Notes: generated by a model not told the origin, from the sequence alone. A stretch of 5,563 nt of DNA from an uncultured Lachnospiraceae bacterium (GCA_934351925.1 CAKRJT010000062.1:1-5563); one strand, 5' to 3'. Shown: positions 1 through 5,459, numbered from the stretch's first letter. Program-made: numbers and translations.

Positions 1-124
1 AGCTGGGACCCATTGTGTACTCGATGCTGCTGTCCTCAAGTGTCTTGTACATTGTGCAGATTGGACACTCGCAGTCTGAGGCGAAGGCGTCGTTGACGGG
101 GATGGTGTATAATTTCTCTTTCAT
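1..124 (-). CDS. DUF6062-like protein, N-terminal part (runs off left edge)
   Basis: On the minus strand an ATG at 124-122 opens a frame that stays open to the window edge (41 complete codons). It begins MKEKLYTIPVNDAF and contains a Cys cluster CxCPxC (residues 18, 20, 23) followed by MYKTLEDSSIEYTMGPS. An AGGAG ribosome binding site lies 8 bases upstream of the ATG (complement of 133-137). The start resembles the DUF6062 family of Clostridia as I remember it: an N-terminal Cys motif followed by an IEYTMGPS-type stretch. No function is known to me. The clustered cysteines suggest metal binding, which is inference. It is transcribed divergently from the MocR-type regulator at 429, so it is a candidate target of that regulator. 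The C-terminal part lies outside the window. The reading frame is secure; the family name is from memory. Confidence 0.72.
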   Translation of the reverse strand, partial: MKEKLYTIPVNDAFASDCECPICTMYKTLEDSSIEYTMGPS

Positions 125-158
125 GGGAGGGGCTCCTTTCATATTTGACATTGTGGAA

Positions 159-243
159 CCCGGGTGCCAAAACATGGCGGTTTAAGCAAGTGTATAACGT
201 GTTATACACAGTTAAGTTTACAGAGCATGTTTTGGCAACCGGG
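159..243. repeat. Large inverted repeat around the small dyad
   Basis: The left arm 159-176 (CCCGGGTGCCAAAACATG) and the right arm 226-243 are reverse complements at 17 of 18 positions; the single mismatch involves base 164. The arms are separated by 49 bases and centred at 201, within two bases of the centre of the small dyad at 190-209. The symmetry suggests two identical protein-binding sites in opposite orientation, or a cruciform-capable element, upstream of a MocR-type regulator. The match is seen directly; the operator role is inference. Confidence 0.75.
190..209. promoter_or_regulatory. Perfect 9-bp dyad, putative regulator operator
   Basis: GTGTATAAC (190-198), two bases GT, then GTTATACAC (201-209): a perfect inverted repeat with 9-bp arms. 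Its form fits an operator for a dimeric winged-helix regulator such as the GntR-like domain of the adjacent MocR protein. It lies 66 bases upstream of the DUF6062-like start and 220 bases upstream of the MocR start, so it could serve either gene. Which protein binds is inference. Confidence 0.6.
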
Positions 244-309
244 GTTTCATATATAGGACTATTATATAATAAATTTGTATATGGGTCAAAAGGTAAAATT
301 ATAAAGGAA

Positions 310-337
310 TTGTGTTTTGGGGTGAATATGTTAAAAT
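310..337 (+). promoter_or_regulatory. Candidate sigma-A extended -10 promoter for the MocR gene
   Basis: A weak -35 TTGTGT (310-315), a 16-base spacer, and a -10 TAAAAT (332-337, one mismatch to TATAAT) preceded by TG plus one base (329-331), which makes an extended -10. Transcription would begin near 344, giving a leader of about 85 bases before the GTG at 429. The -35 matches only three of six consensus bases, so the call depends on the extended -10. Confidence 0.4.
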
Positions 338-428
338 GGAAGAGTCTTGGGTCAGGTTAAGTGGTTCGGGGTGATTAAGTTTTAAGTGAAATAATATTTT
401 TTATAGACAGATTAGTTGGAGGTGCGGG

Positions 429-1871
429 GTGAAGGAGCTTTCGGTGCCGCTTGTTGTGGGTGGAAAGAAGCCTATATATGAGCAGATATATGATTATATA
501 AAAAAAGAAATCAGGGATAAAAAGCTCAGGGCTGAGGCGAAGCTTCCGTCGACGAGGGCATTGTCGGAGTATCTGAGTGTGAGCAGGAGCACGGTGCAGC
601 TCGCGTATGACCAGCTTCTAAGCGAGGGCTATATCGAGTCGAGACCGTGCAGGGGATATTATGTTCTGAAGCTTGACGGGGTGTATGACCTCGGGGCTGT
701 GGAGCATGGAAGAACAAGGGTGGAGGTTGTTAAGGAGAGGGAGTACGATATTGATTTCTCACCGAGCGGCATAGAACTTGATAATTTTCCGTACAACTCA
801 TGGCGTAAGGTCAGCAGGGCAGTTATGAGTGAGGAGGCGGGGCTCTTTAACATTGGCGAGCCGCAGGGGGATGAGGCGTTTCGCGAGACGATAGCAGGTT
901 ATCTGCATGAGTCGAGGGGAGTGAGCTGTAGTCCGGATAATATAATAGTGGGGGCGGGAGATGAGTATCTTTTAATGCTGCTCGACCAGCTTCTGTGTGA
1001 CGCACATGGCGGGGCGCTCAGCTATGCGATGGAAAATCCGGCGTACCGCAAGGCATATTTTGTGTTAAAGGGAATTGGACGGAAGGTGTGTCCGATACGG
1101 CTTGACGAGTACGGACTTAGCTGTGAGACACTCAGGGAAAAGGAGGTGAATGTGGCATATGTAACACCATCGCATCAATATCCTATGGGAATAGTCATGA
1201 GTATCGGAAGGAGAATGGAGCTGCTTTCATGGGCAGGTGAATGTCAGGACAGATACATTATAGAGGACGATTACGACTCGGAATTCAGGTATAGAGGAAA
1301 GCCGATACCGGCATTACAAGGGCTCGATAAGAACGGCAGGGTAATTTATATAGGTACATTCTCAAAATCCATCGCACCCGGGCTTAGAATGAGCTACATG
1401 GTTCTGCCCGACAGGCTTATGGACAGCTATATCCGGGTCGGGAGAAGATATTCGAACACGGTATCGCGAATTGACCAGAATATTGTCAATCTGTTCATAA
1501 AAGAGGGATATTATGAGCGCCATCTGAATAAGATGAGAGGTATATACAAGTCCAAGCACGATGTTTTGCTCGGCGAATTAAAAAAAATGGGTGCAGGATA
1601 CGAGGTGGCAGGAGAGAGTGCGGGACTGCATGTCCTTGTGTCGACCGACGAGAGGACAGAGGAGGAACTTGTGCGTATGGCAGCACAAGCCAGAGTCAAG
1701 GTGTATCCTCTTTCGGAGCACTTCCTTGACGACAGTATCGGAGCTGATATCACGAGGCTTACCGGGAGAAAAAGTACAATAATTCTTGGCTATGCAAGGC
1801 TTGGCGAGGAAGAGATAATAAGAGGAGCGGGACTTTTAAGGGAGGCATTTGCAAATGAAAAAAATCTGTAA
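429..1871 (+). CDS. MocR-family transcriptional regulator (GntR HTH + aminotransferase-like domain)
   Basis: A 480-residue protein with the two-part MocR/PdxR/GabR architecture. Residues about 10-79 are a GntR winged helix-turn-helix (PIYEQIYDYIKKEI, LPSTRALSEYLSVSRSTV, LLSEGYIESRPCRGYYV). A linker of about 35 residues leads to a fold-type I aminotransferase-like domain to about residue 475. Cofactor residues are present: DDYDSEF at 280-286, and the Schiff-base lysine K313 in GTFSKSIAPGLRM, almost the position of the PLP lysine in GabR (about 312). It should therefore bind PLP and act as a PLP- or amine-responsive DNA-binding dimer. The start is GTG at 429 with GGAGG at 418-422, six bases away. 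The 3' end overlaps the next gene by 17 bases. Whether it is PdxR (vitamin B6), GabR (GABA) or another subgroup cannot be told: no pdxST or gab genes lie here. Autoregulation is likely for the family. Confidence 0.93.
   Translation: MKELSVPLVVGGKKPIYEQIYDYIKKEIRDKKLRAEAKLPSTRALSEYLSVSRSTVQLAYDQLLSEGYIESRPCRGYYVLKLDGVYDLGAVEHGRTRVEVVKEREYDIDFSPSGIELDNFPYNSWRKVSRAVMSEEAGLFNIGEPQGDEAFRETIAGYLHESRGVSCSPDNIIVGAGDEYLLMLLDQLLCDAHGGALSYAMENPAYRKAYFVLKGIGRKVCPIRLDEYGLSCETLREKEVNVAYVTPSHQYPMGIVMSIGRRMELLSWAGECQDRYIIEDDYDSEFRYRGKPIPALQGLDKNGRVIYIGTFSKSIAPGLRMSYMVLPDRLMDSYIRVGRRYSNTVSRIDQNIVNLFIKEGYYERHLNKMRGIYKSKHDVLLGELKKMGAGYEVAGESAGLHVLVSTDERTEEELVRMAAQARVKVYPLSEHFLDDSIGADITRLTGRKSTIILGYARLGEEEIIRGAGLLREAFANEKNL
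1840..1845 (+). promoter_or_regulatory. Ribosome binding site that sets the DUF6171-like start
   Basis: GGGAGG lies inside the end of the MocR coding sequence, nine bases before the ATG at 1855. The in-frame TTG at 1849 is only three bases from it, so ATG 1855 is preferred. Confidence 0.7.
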
Positions 1872-2124
1872 CTGTAACATACCGCCTAATCTTCAGAAGG
1901 ATATGATTGCGGAGAGCATCGCGGCGTATGTGGCCTCGCTGCCGAAGGAGGAGGTGGTTGAGGATGCCGAGTACGAGAGAAGGCTGGAACTTTGCAGCAA
2001 ATGTCCTGACCTTGTGGGCGGGCTTACCTGCAGCCACTGCGGCTGTTTCGTGCTTGCGAGGGCGAGAAAGCTTAGGATGGACTGTCCTATGCCGGGTGGA
2101 AACGTCTGGGAAAAGGATGTTTAA
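1855..2124 (+). CDS. Small cysteine-rich DUF6171-like protein
   Basis: An 89-residue protein with eight cysteines at residues 5, 7, 47, 50, 59, 62, 64 and 77. The core LCSKCPDLVGGLTCSHCGCFV gives C-x2-C, eight residues, then C-x2-C-x-C: the shape of a four-cysteine zinc ribbon with extra cysteines. Together with the downstream MDCPMPGG, this resembles the DUF6171 family of small clostridial proteins as I remember it. The function is unknown; zinc binding is inference from spacing. Residues about 11-46 look helical and acidic, with no membrane segment or signal peptide. The start overlaps the MocR stop by 17 bases in another frame, which suggests translational coupling and one mRNA. The glycosylase start follows 50 bases after the stop. 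The gene is well supported by its binding site and composition; the family name is less certain. Confidence 0.8.
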   Translation: MKKICNCNIPPNLQKDMIAESIAAYVASLPKEEVVEDAEYERRLELCSKCPDLVGGLTCSHCGCFVLARARKLRMDCPMPGGNVWEKDV

Positions 2125-2160
2125 TCAATTTACGAATTATGATGAGTAAGAGTAGTGCAC

Positions 2161-2170
2161 GGAAGGTGGG
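2161..2170 (+). promoter_or_regulatory. Ribosome binding site that sets the glycosylase start
   Basis: GGAAGGTGGG ends four bases before ATG 2175, and its GGAAGG part lies eight bases from it. The in-frame ATGs at 2139 and 2142 have no purine-rich site at a usable distance (the nearest, AAAGGA, is over 20 bases away), so translation most likely starts at 2175, or at 2181. Confidence 0.6.
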
Positions 2171-2174
2171 ACCT

Positions 2175-3116
2175 ATGAATATGAAAATACATGAAAAGGA
2201 CGGCAATCTGTATGTCAGCGGCTTGGAGGATTTTCACCTTGCACAGACGTTAGAATGTGGTCAGTGCTTTCATTTTGAAAAGATTGGAGAGAATGATTAT
2301 TTTCTGTCCGCAAAGGGAAAATTCTTACATATAGAGCAGAAGGAGGATTATTCTGTTGTTTTTTACAACACGGGTAAAAAAGCGTTTGAGGAAATATGGG
2401 TGGACTATTTTGACCTTGACAGGGACTATGCGGCGATAAAGAGGGCTATATGCAAAAGGGACGACAAGCTGAAGCCGGCGATGGACATGATGTGGGGAAT
2501 AAGGATATTAAACCAGAGCTTCTTCGAAACGATGATTTCATTCATCATTTCGCAGAACAAGCAGATACCGCATATCAAAAAGATAGTCTCCGACCTGTCA
2601 ATCAGATACGGGGCTGTCGCAGATGGCGCACAAGAGGAGCTTGAGAAGGATATGCAGCTTTCGGAGACGACAGGTGCGGGTGTGAAGAACAAGGGCGTAT
2701 TCTACAACTTTCCATCTGCAGAGAAGCTCATTGATGCGGGCGTGGAAGGGCTGAAGGAGTGCAAGACAGGCTTTCGCGCTCCGTATATAATGGATGCCTG
2801 CGTAAAATTCCATGAGGGTGAGCTTAACGAGAAGAGGCTAAGGGGGCTTGAATATGAGGCAGTAATGGGCGAGCTTATGAAAGTGCACGGCATAGGCGAG
2901 AAGGTTGCCAACTGCATAGCGCTTTTTGGTTTGTCAAAGAGAAATGCCTTTCCTGTTGACGTGTGGATAAAGCGCATCATGGAGGAAATGTATATAGGAC
3001 ATGAGGCGGATAAAAAGGAGATTGCCAGGCTTGCCGAGGGGCTGTTTGGGGAGTACGGCGGCTATGCACAGCAGTATCTTTTTTATTACGGCAAGGAAAT
3101 GAAAATCGGAAAATAG
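2175..3116 (+). CDS. ogg: OGG1-type 8-oxoguanine DNA glycosylase/AP lyase
   Basis: A bifunctional base-excision repair enzyme, 313 residues from ATG 2175, that removes 8-oxoguanine and nicks the abasic site. The N-terminal OGG domain (about 1-115) has the TLECGQCFHF motif at 25-34. The HhH-GPD domain follows: MISFIISQNKQIPHIKKIV corresponds to the NNN-containing helix of human OGG1, and the hairpin VHGIGEKVANCIALFG carries the Schiff-base lysine K243. The catalytic aspartate is D262 in FPVDVW; the 19-residue K-D spacing equals that of human OGG1 (K249, D268). C247 matches human C253. Q299 and F303 in YAQQYLF match the 8-oxoG pocket residues Q315 and F319, which supports 8-oxoguanine over alkylated bases. 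There is no C-terminal iron-sulfur cysteine cluster, so it is not Nth/MutY. A loop near residues 149-173 looks longer than I expect. It is probably co-transcribed with the two upstream genes; I see no terminator after it. Confidence 0.9.
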   Translation: MNMKIHEKDGNLYVSGLEDFHLAQTLECGQCFHFEKIGENDYFLSAKGKFLHIEQKEDYSVVFYNTGKKAFEEIWVDYFDLDRDYAAIKRAICKRDDKLKPAMDMMWGIRILNQSFFETMISFIISQNKQIPHIKKIVSDLSIRYGAVADGAQEELEKDMQLSETTGAGVKNKGVFYNFPSAEKLIDAGVEGLKECKTGFRAPYIMDACVKFHEGELNEKRLRGLEYEAVMGELMKVHGIGEKVANCIALFGLSKRNAFPVDVWIKRIMEEMYIGHEADKKEIARLAEGLFGEYGGYAQQYLFYYGKEMKIGK

Positions 3117-3136
3117 GGTGAAAGCTTAACCGATTG

Positions 3137-3161
3137 AAAAAAATATAAAAAATATATAAAA
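3137..3161 (+). promoter_or_regulatory. Phased A-tracts, probable UP element
   Basis: Three A-runs at 3137-3143, 3147-3152 and 3158-3161 have centres about 10 bases apart (near 3140, 3149.5 and 3159.5), one helical turn. They end four bases before the groES -35. This arrangement bends DNA and is typical of the AT-rich region contacted by RNA polymerase alpha subunits at strong promoters. The spacing is seen; the activity is inference. Confidence 0.55.
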
Positions 3162-3165
3162 TGGG

Positions 3166-3193
3166 TTGCAATCTCAAATTCATCTGCTATAAT
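3166..3193 (+). promoter_or_regulatory. Sigma-A promoter of groESL with extended -10
   Basis: A -35 TTGCAA (3166-3171), a 16-base spacer, and a perfect TATAAT (3188-3193) preceded by TG plus one base (3185-3187). Transcription should start near 3200, inside the CIRCE operator, leaving a leader of about 110 bases. The CIRCE left arm begins at the last base of the -10, so a bound repressor would block polymerase. Confidence 0.85.
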
Positions 3194-3219
3194 TAGCACT
3201 GTAATGATGTGAGTGATAA
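3193..3219. promoter_or_regulatory. CIRCE operator (HrcA binding site), slightly degenerate
   Basis: TTAGCACTG (3193-3201), nine bases, GAGTGATAA (3211-3219). The consensus is TTAGCACTC-N9-GAGTGCTAA, so each arm has one deviation: G for C at 3201 and A for C at 3216. Spacer length and position over the start site are canonical. HrcA is the known repressor at CIRCE in Firmicutes; groESL would be derepressed on heat shock. Seven of the nine arm pairs remain complementary. Confidence 0.88.
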
Positions 3220-3236
3220 TTCTACTTGAAGTAGAA
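3220..3236. repeat. Perfect 8-bp dyad directly after CIRCE
   Basis: TTCTACTT (3220-3227), one central G, AAGTAGAA (3229-3236). It abuts CIRCE with no gap and lies in the transcribed groES leader. As DNA it could be a second operator; as RNA it would fold to a six-pair stem with a five-base loop. The role is unknown. Confidence 0.6.
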
Positions 3237-3239
3237 CAG

Positions 3240-3267
3240 ATGAAGGGCAAAGCAATTTGACCCTCAT
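3240..3267 (+). other. Leader hairpin with GCAA tetraloop (groES 5' UTR)
   Basis: ATGA 3240-3243 pairs with TCAT 3264-3267, GGG 3245-3247 with CCC 3261-3263, and CAAA 3248-3251 with TTTG 3256-3259, closed by the GNRA loop GCAA at 3252-3255. That is 11 pairs with one bulged A on each side (3244, 3260). It is a potential mRNA stabiliser or regulatory fold in the groES leader; the fold was drawn by eye. Confidence 0.5.
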
Positions 3268-3281
3268 ATCATATAACTTTT

Positions 3282-3294
3282 ACCGCTAAGCGGT
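3282..3294 (+). other. Small hairpin just before the groES ribosome binding site
   Basis: ACCGC (3282-3286), TAA, GCGGT (3290-3294): a five-pair stem with a three-base loop ending five bases before GGAGG. It is close enough to affect ribosome access, and its melting could be temperature dependent, but that is inference. Confidence 0.45.
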
Positions 3295-3299
3295 GGAAT

Positions 3300-3304
3300 G
3301 GAGG
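3300..3304 (+). promoter_or_regulatory. Ribosome binding site that sets the groES start
   Basis: GGAGG lies five bases before ATG 3310. The upstream in-frame ATG at 3298 overlaps this site and so cannot use it; the protein from 3310 begins MKLVPLGDRV as expected for GroES. Confidence 0.85.
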
Positions 3305-3309
3305 ATATC

Positions 3310-3594
3310 ATGAAATTAGTACCATTAGGAGACAGAGTCGTATTAAAGCAGTTAGTAGCAGAGGAGACAACCAAGTCAGGTATTGTTTTACCTGGCCAGG
3401 CTAAGGAGAAACCACAGCAGGCTGAGGTTGTAGCTGTAGGACCGGGCGGAGTGGTAGACGGAAAGGAAGTCACAATGCAGGTTAAGGCTGGTGACAAGGT
3501 TATATATTCAAAGTACTCAGGCACGGAGGTTAAGCTCGAGGATACAGAATATATAATTGTGAAGCAGGCGGATATACTTGCTGTAGTGGAGTAA
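3310..3594 (+). CDS. groES: Co-chaperonin GroES (Hsp10)
   Basis: A 94-residue protein of standard GroES length. It starts with the conserved strand KLVPLGDRVVLK. The mobile loop at about residues 17-32 (EETTKSGIVLPGQAKE) includes the GIVLP segment that docks on GroEL. The core AEVVAVGPGGVVDGKEV and VKAGDKVIYSKYSGTEVKLEDTEYIIVKQADILAVVE follow without gaps. It forms a heptameric cytoplasmic lid that closes the GroEL chamber during ATP-driven folding. The gene is first in the groES-groEL operon behind a sigma-A promoter and CIRCE, so it should be repressed by HrcA and induced by heat or unfolded protein. No truncation or odd residue is seen. Confidence 0.98.
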   Translation: MKLVPLGDRVVLKQLVAEETTKSGIVLPGQAKEKPQQAEVVAVGPGGVVDGKEVTMQVKAGDKVIYSKYSGTEVKLEDTEYIIVKQADILAVVE

Positions 3595-3750
3595 TTGTCT
3601 CACAGTGAAGGACACATAGATACCTGATAATTATTTTACATTTTGCAGTAGCTTTTTGAGCAGGAAAAATAGCATATTTTGGATATTAATATTTTTATTT
3701 TAGCTTCGTGCCATTAAGTGTATGACAGGAGCGATATGGAGGTTTTAATT
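3595..3750 (+). other. Long AT-rich groES-groEL spacer
   Basis: This gap of 156 bases separates the two cistrons, longer than the few tens of bases I expect for this operon. It contains no second CIRCE, no GC-rich terminator and no convincing promoter. TTTACA at 3635-3640 could be a -35 but has no -10 at the right distance. A weak A-U stem (AAAAATA 3665-3671 with TATTTTT 3690-3696) might form. It ends with the groEL ribosome binding site. Confidence 0.6.
3738..3742 (+). promoter_or_regulatory. Ribosome binding site that sets the groEL start
   Basis: GGAGG lies eight bases before ATG 3751. An earlier in-frame GTG at 3718 would add 11 residues foreign to GroEL; MAKEIKYG from 3751 is the normal N-terminus. 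Confidence 0.9.
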
Positions 3751-5373
3751 ATGGCAAAGGAAATTAAGTATGGCGCAGAAGCCAGAGCAGCATTAGGAGC
3801 AGGCGTTAATAAGTTAGCAGATACAGTAAGAGTTACACTTGGACCAAAGGGACGTAACGTAGTTCTTGATAAGTCCTATGGTGCACCGCTTATCACAAAC
3901 GATGGTGTTACAATAGCTAAGGAGATTGAGCTTGAGGACGCATTTGAGAATATGGGTGCACAGCTTGTAAAGGAAGTTGCTACCAAGACTAACGATGTAG
4001 CAGGTGATGGTACCACAACAGCTACAGTTCTTGCACAGGCTATGATTAATGAAGGAATGAAGAACCTTGCGGCAGGTGCTAACCCAATCATCCTTAGAAA
4101 GGGTATGAAGAAGGCTACAGATAAGGCTGTTGAGGCTATCGCTGCAATGAGCTCTAAGATCACGGGTTATAAGCAGATTGCCAAGGTTGCTGCTATTTCA
4201 GCAGGTGACGATGGCGTTGGCCAGCTCGTGGCAGACGCTATGGAGAAGGTTACTAACGACGGAGTAATCACAATCGAAGAGTCCAAGACAATGAAGACAG
4301 AGCTCGACCTTGTAGAAGGTATGCAGTTCGACAGAGGCTATGTATCAGCATACATGGCAACAGATATGGATAAGATGGAGGCGGTTCTTGACAACCCATA
4401 CATCCTTATCACAGACAAGAAGATTTCCAACATTCAGGAGATTCTTCCAATCCTTGAGCAGATTGTAAAGACAGGCGCTAAGCTTCTCATCATCGCTGAG
4501 GATATCGAGGGTGAGGCTCTTACAACACTTATTGTCAACAAGCTTCGTGGAACATTCTCAGTAGTAGGTGTCAAGGCTCCTGGCTATGGTGACAGAAGAA
4601 AAGAGATGCTTAAGGACATCGCAATCCTTACAGGCGGTCAGGTTATCTCAGAGGAGCTCGGTCTTGAGCTTAAGGATACAACAATTGACATGCTCGGCCG
4701 TGCTAAGTCCGTTAAGGTTCAGAAGGAGAACACAATCATCGTTGACGGCTGCGGCAGCAAGGATGATATCACAGCAAGAGTTAACCAGATTAAGAAGCAG
4801 ATTGAGGAGACAACATCCGATTTCGATAGGGAGAAGCTTCAGGAGAGACTTGCTAAGCTCGCAGGCGGTGTTGCAGTTATCCGCGTAGGTGCTGCTACCG
4901 AGACAGAGATGAAGGAAGCTAAGCTTCGTCTTGAGGACGCTCTTGCGGCTACTAAGGCAGCAGTTGAGGAAGGAATCATTCAGGGCGGTGGTTCAGCTTA
5001 CATCCACGCATCCAAGGAAGTTGCTAAGCTTGCAACAGAGCTTGAGGGAGATGAAAAGACAGGTGCTAAGATTATTCTCAAGGCACTCGAGGCTCCGCTT
5101 TTCCACATTGCAGCAAATGCAGGTCTTGAAGGCTCCGTTATCATCAACAAGGTTCGTGAGTCTGAGGTCGGCGTAGGATTCGATGCACTCAACGAGGAGT
5201 ATGTAAACATGGTTGATGCAGGTATCCTTGACCCTGCTAAGGTTACAAGAAGCGCACTTCAGAACGCAACAAGTGTAGCTTCAACATTCCTTACAACTGA
5301 GTCAGCAGTTGCAAGCATCAAAGAAGATACACCAGCCATGCCAGCCGGTGCCGGAATGGGCGGAATGATGTAA
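3751..5373 (+). CDS. groEL: Chaperonin GroEL (Hsp60)
   Basis: A 540-residue protein of normal GroEL length that forms the tetradecameric ATP-driven folding chamber in the cytoplasm together with GroES. Landmarks in order: MAKEIKYG; the nucleotide loop VTLGPKGRNVVLDKSYGAP; GDGTTT at 85-90, with D86 equivalent to the E. coli ATP-site D87; the apical domain with EGMQFDRGY and the hinge region; VKAPGYGDRRKEML; D396 in RLEDALAAT, equivalent to the catalytic D398 of E. coli; the chaperonin signature AAVEEGIIQGGG (403-414); ILDPAKVTRSALQNA; and the flexible GAGMGGMM tail. Codon use is strongly biased (AAG, GCT, CTT, GGT), as in highly expressed genes and unlike the MocR gene. It is second in the groES operon, followed by a strong terminator. 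No missing or unusual residue was found. Confidence 0.99.
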   Translation: MAKEIKYGAEARAALGAGVNKLADTVRVTLGPKGRNVVLDKSYGAPLITNDGVTIAKEIELEDAFENMGAQLVKEVATKTNDVAGDGTTTATVLAQAMINEGMKNLAAGANPIILRKGMKKATDKAVEAIAAMSSKITGYKQIAKVAAISAGDDGVGQLVADAMEKVTNDGVITIEESKTMKTELDLVEGMQFDRGYVSAYMATDMDKMEAVLDNPYILITDKKISNIQEILPILEQIVKTGAKLLIIAEDIEGEALTTLIVNKLRGTFSVVGVKAPGYGDRRKEMLKDIAILTGGQVISEELGLELKDTTIDMLGRAKSVKVQKENTIIVDGCGSKDDITARVNQIKKQIEETTSDFDREKLQERLAKLAGGVAVIRVGAATETEMKEAKLRLEDALAATKAAVEEGIIQGGGSAYIHASKEVAKLATELEGDEKTGAKIILKALEAPLFHIAANAGLEGSVIINKVRESEVGVGFDALNEEYVNMVDAGILDPAKVTRSALQNATSVASTFLTTESAVASIKEDTPAMPAGAGMGGMM

Positions 5374-5408
5374 GCGTTAGCTACAAGCCGTGGCAAAATG
5401 AAAAAATG

Positions 5409-5455
5409 GTGCATATGGCGCAAATTTATTTGCGGTCATATGCACTATTTTTTTT
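5409..5455 (+). terminator. Strong intrinsic terminator of groESL, probably bidirectional
   Basis: GTGCATATG (5409-5417) pairs perfectly with CATATGCAC (5437-5445). Above a small internal loop (G5418 against 5435-5436), CGCAAA (5419-5424) pairs with TTTGCG (5429-5434) around a TTTA loop. T-A and eight Ts follow (5446-5455). An A-run at 5401-5406 lies just upstream, so on the minus strand the same hairpin is followed by a U-run and could also end leftward transcription. Confidence 0.93.
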
Positions 5456-5459
5456 ATTT

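Larger units (their letters stand above)
125..428. other. Divergent intergenic region with dyads and promoter
   Basis: These 304 bases separate the leftward DUF6062-like gene from the rightward MocR gene. I see no convincing gene. They hold the ribosome binding site of the left gene (133-137), a large inverted repeat (159-243) enclosing a small perfect dyad (190-209), a candidate rightward promoter (310-337), several TTAAGT hexamers (212, 357, 375, 382), and the GGAGG site of the right gene (418-422). I found no strong leftward promoter. A weak TATAAC-like -10 falls inside the small dyad on either strand, but no good -35 is correctly spaced from it. Confidence 0.7.

Noticed and set aside
145..360. 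Open frame of 71 codons in the divergent intergenic region
   Set aside because: It starts at a TTG with no ribosome binding site, runs through the inverted repeats and promoter signals, and its protein resembles nothing I know.
2139..2174. Longer N-terminus for the glycosylase from ATG 2139
   Set aside because: No ribosome binding site at usable distance, and the 12 extra residues are not part of the OGG domain; GGAAGGTGGG points to 2175.
3104..3135. Possible terminator after the glycosylase (AATCGG/CCGATT)
   Set aside because: Six-pair stem with a 20-base loop overlapping the end of the gene, followed by As rather than Ts on the plus strand.
3635..3680. Internal promoter for groEL
   Set aside because: TTTACA, TTGCAG and TTGAGC resemble -35 boxes, but none has an acceptable -10 15-18 bases downstream.
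3876..4163. Antisense frame of 95 codons opposite groEL
   Set aside because: It lies wholly within the GroEL coding sequence, has no binding site of its own, and its Ala/Ser/Val-rich content is what biased groEL codons give on the opposite strand.
4568..5176. Two overlapping-frame open stretches inside groEL
   Set aside because: Arg/Ser/Leu-rich translations arising from the codon bias of groEL; no start signals and no recognisable family.
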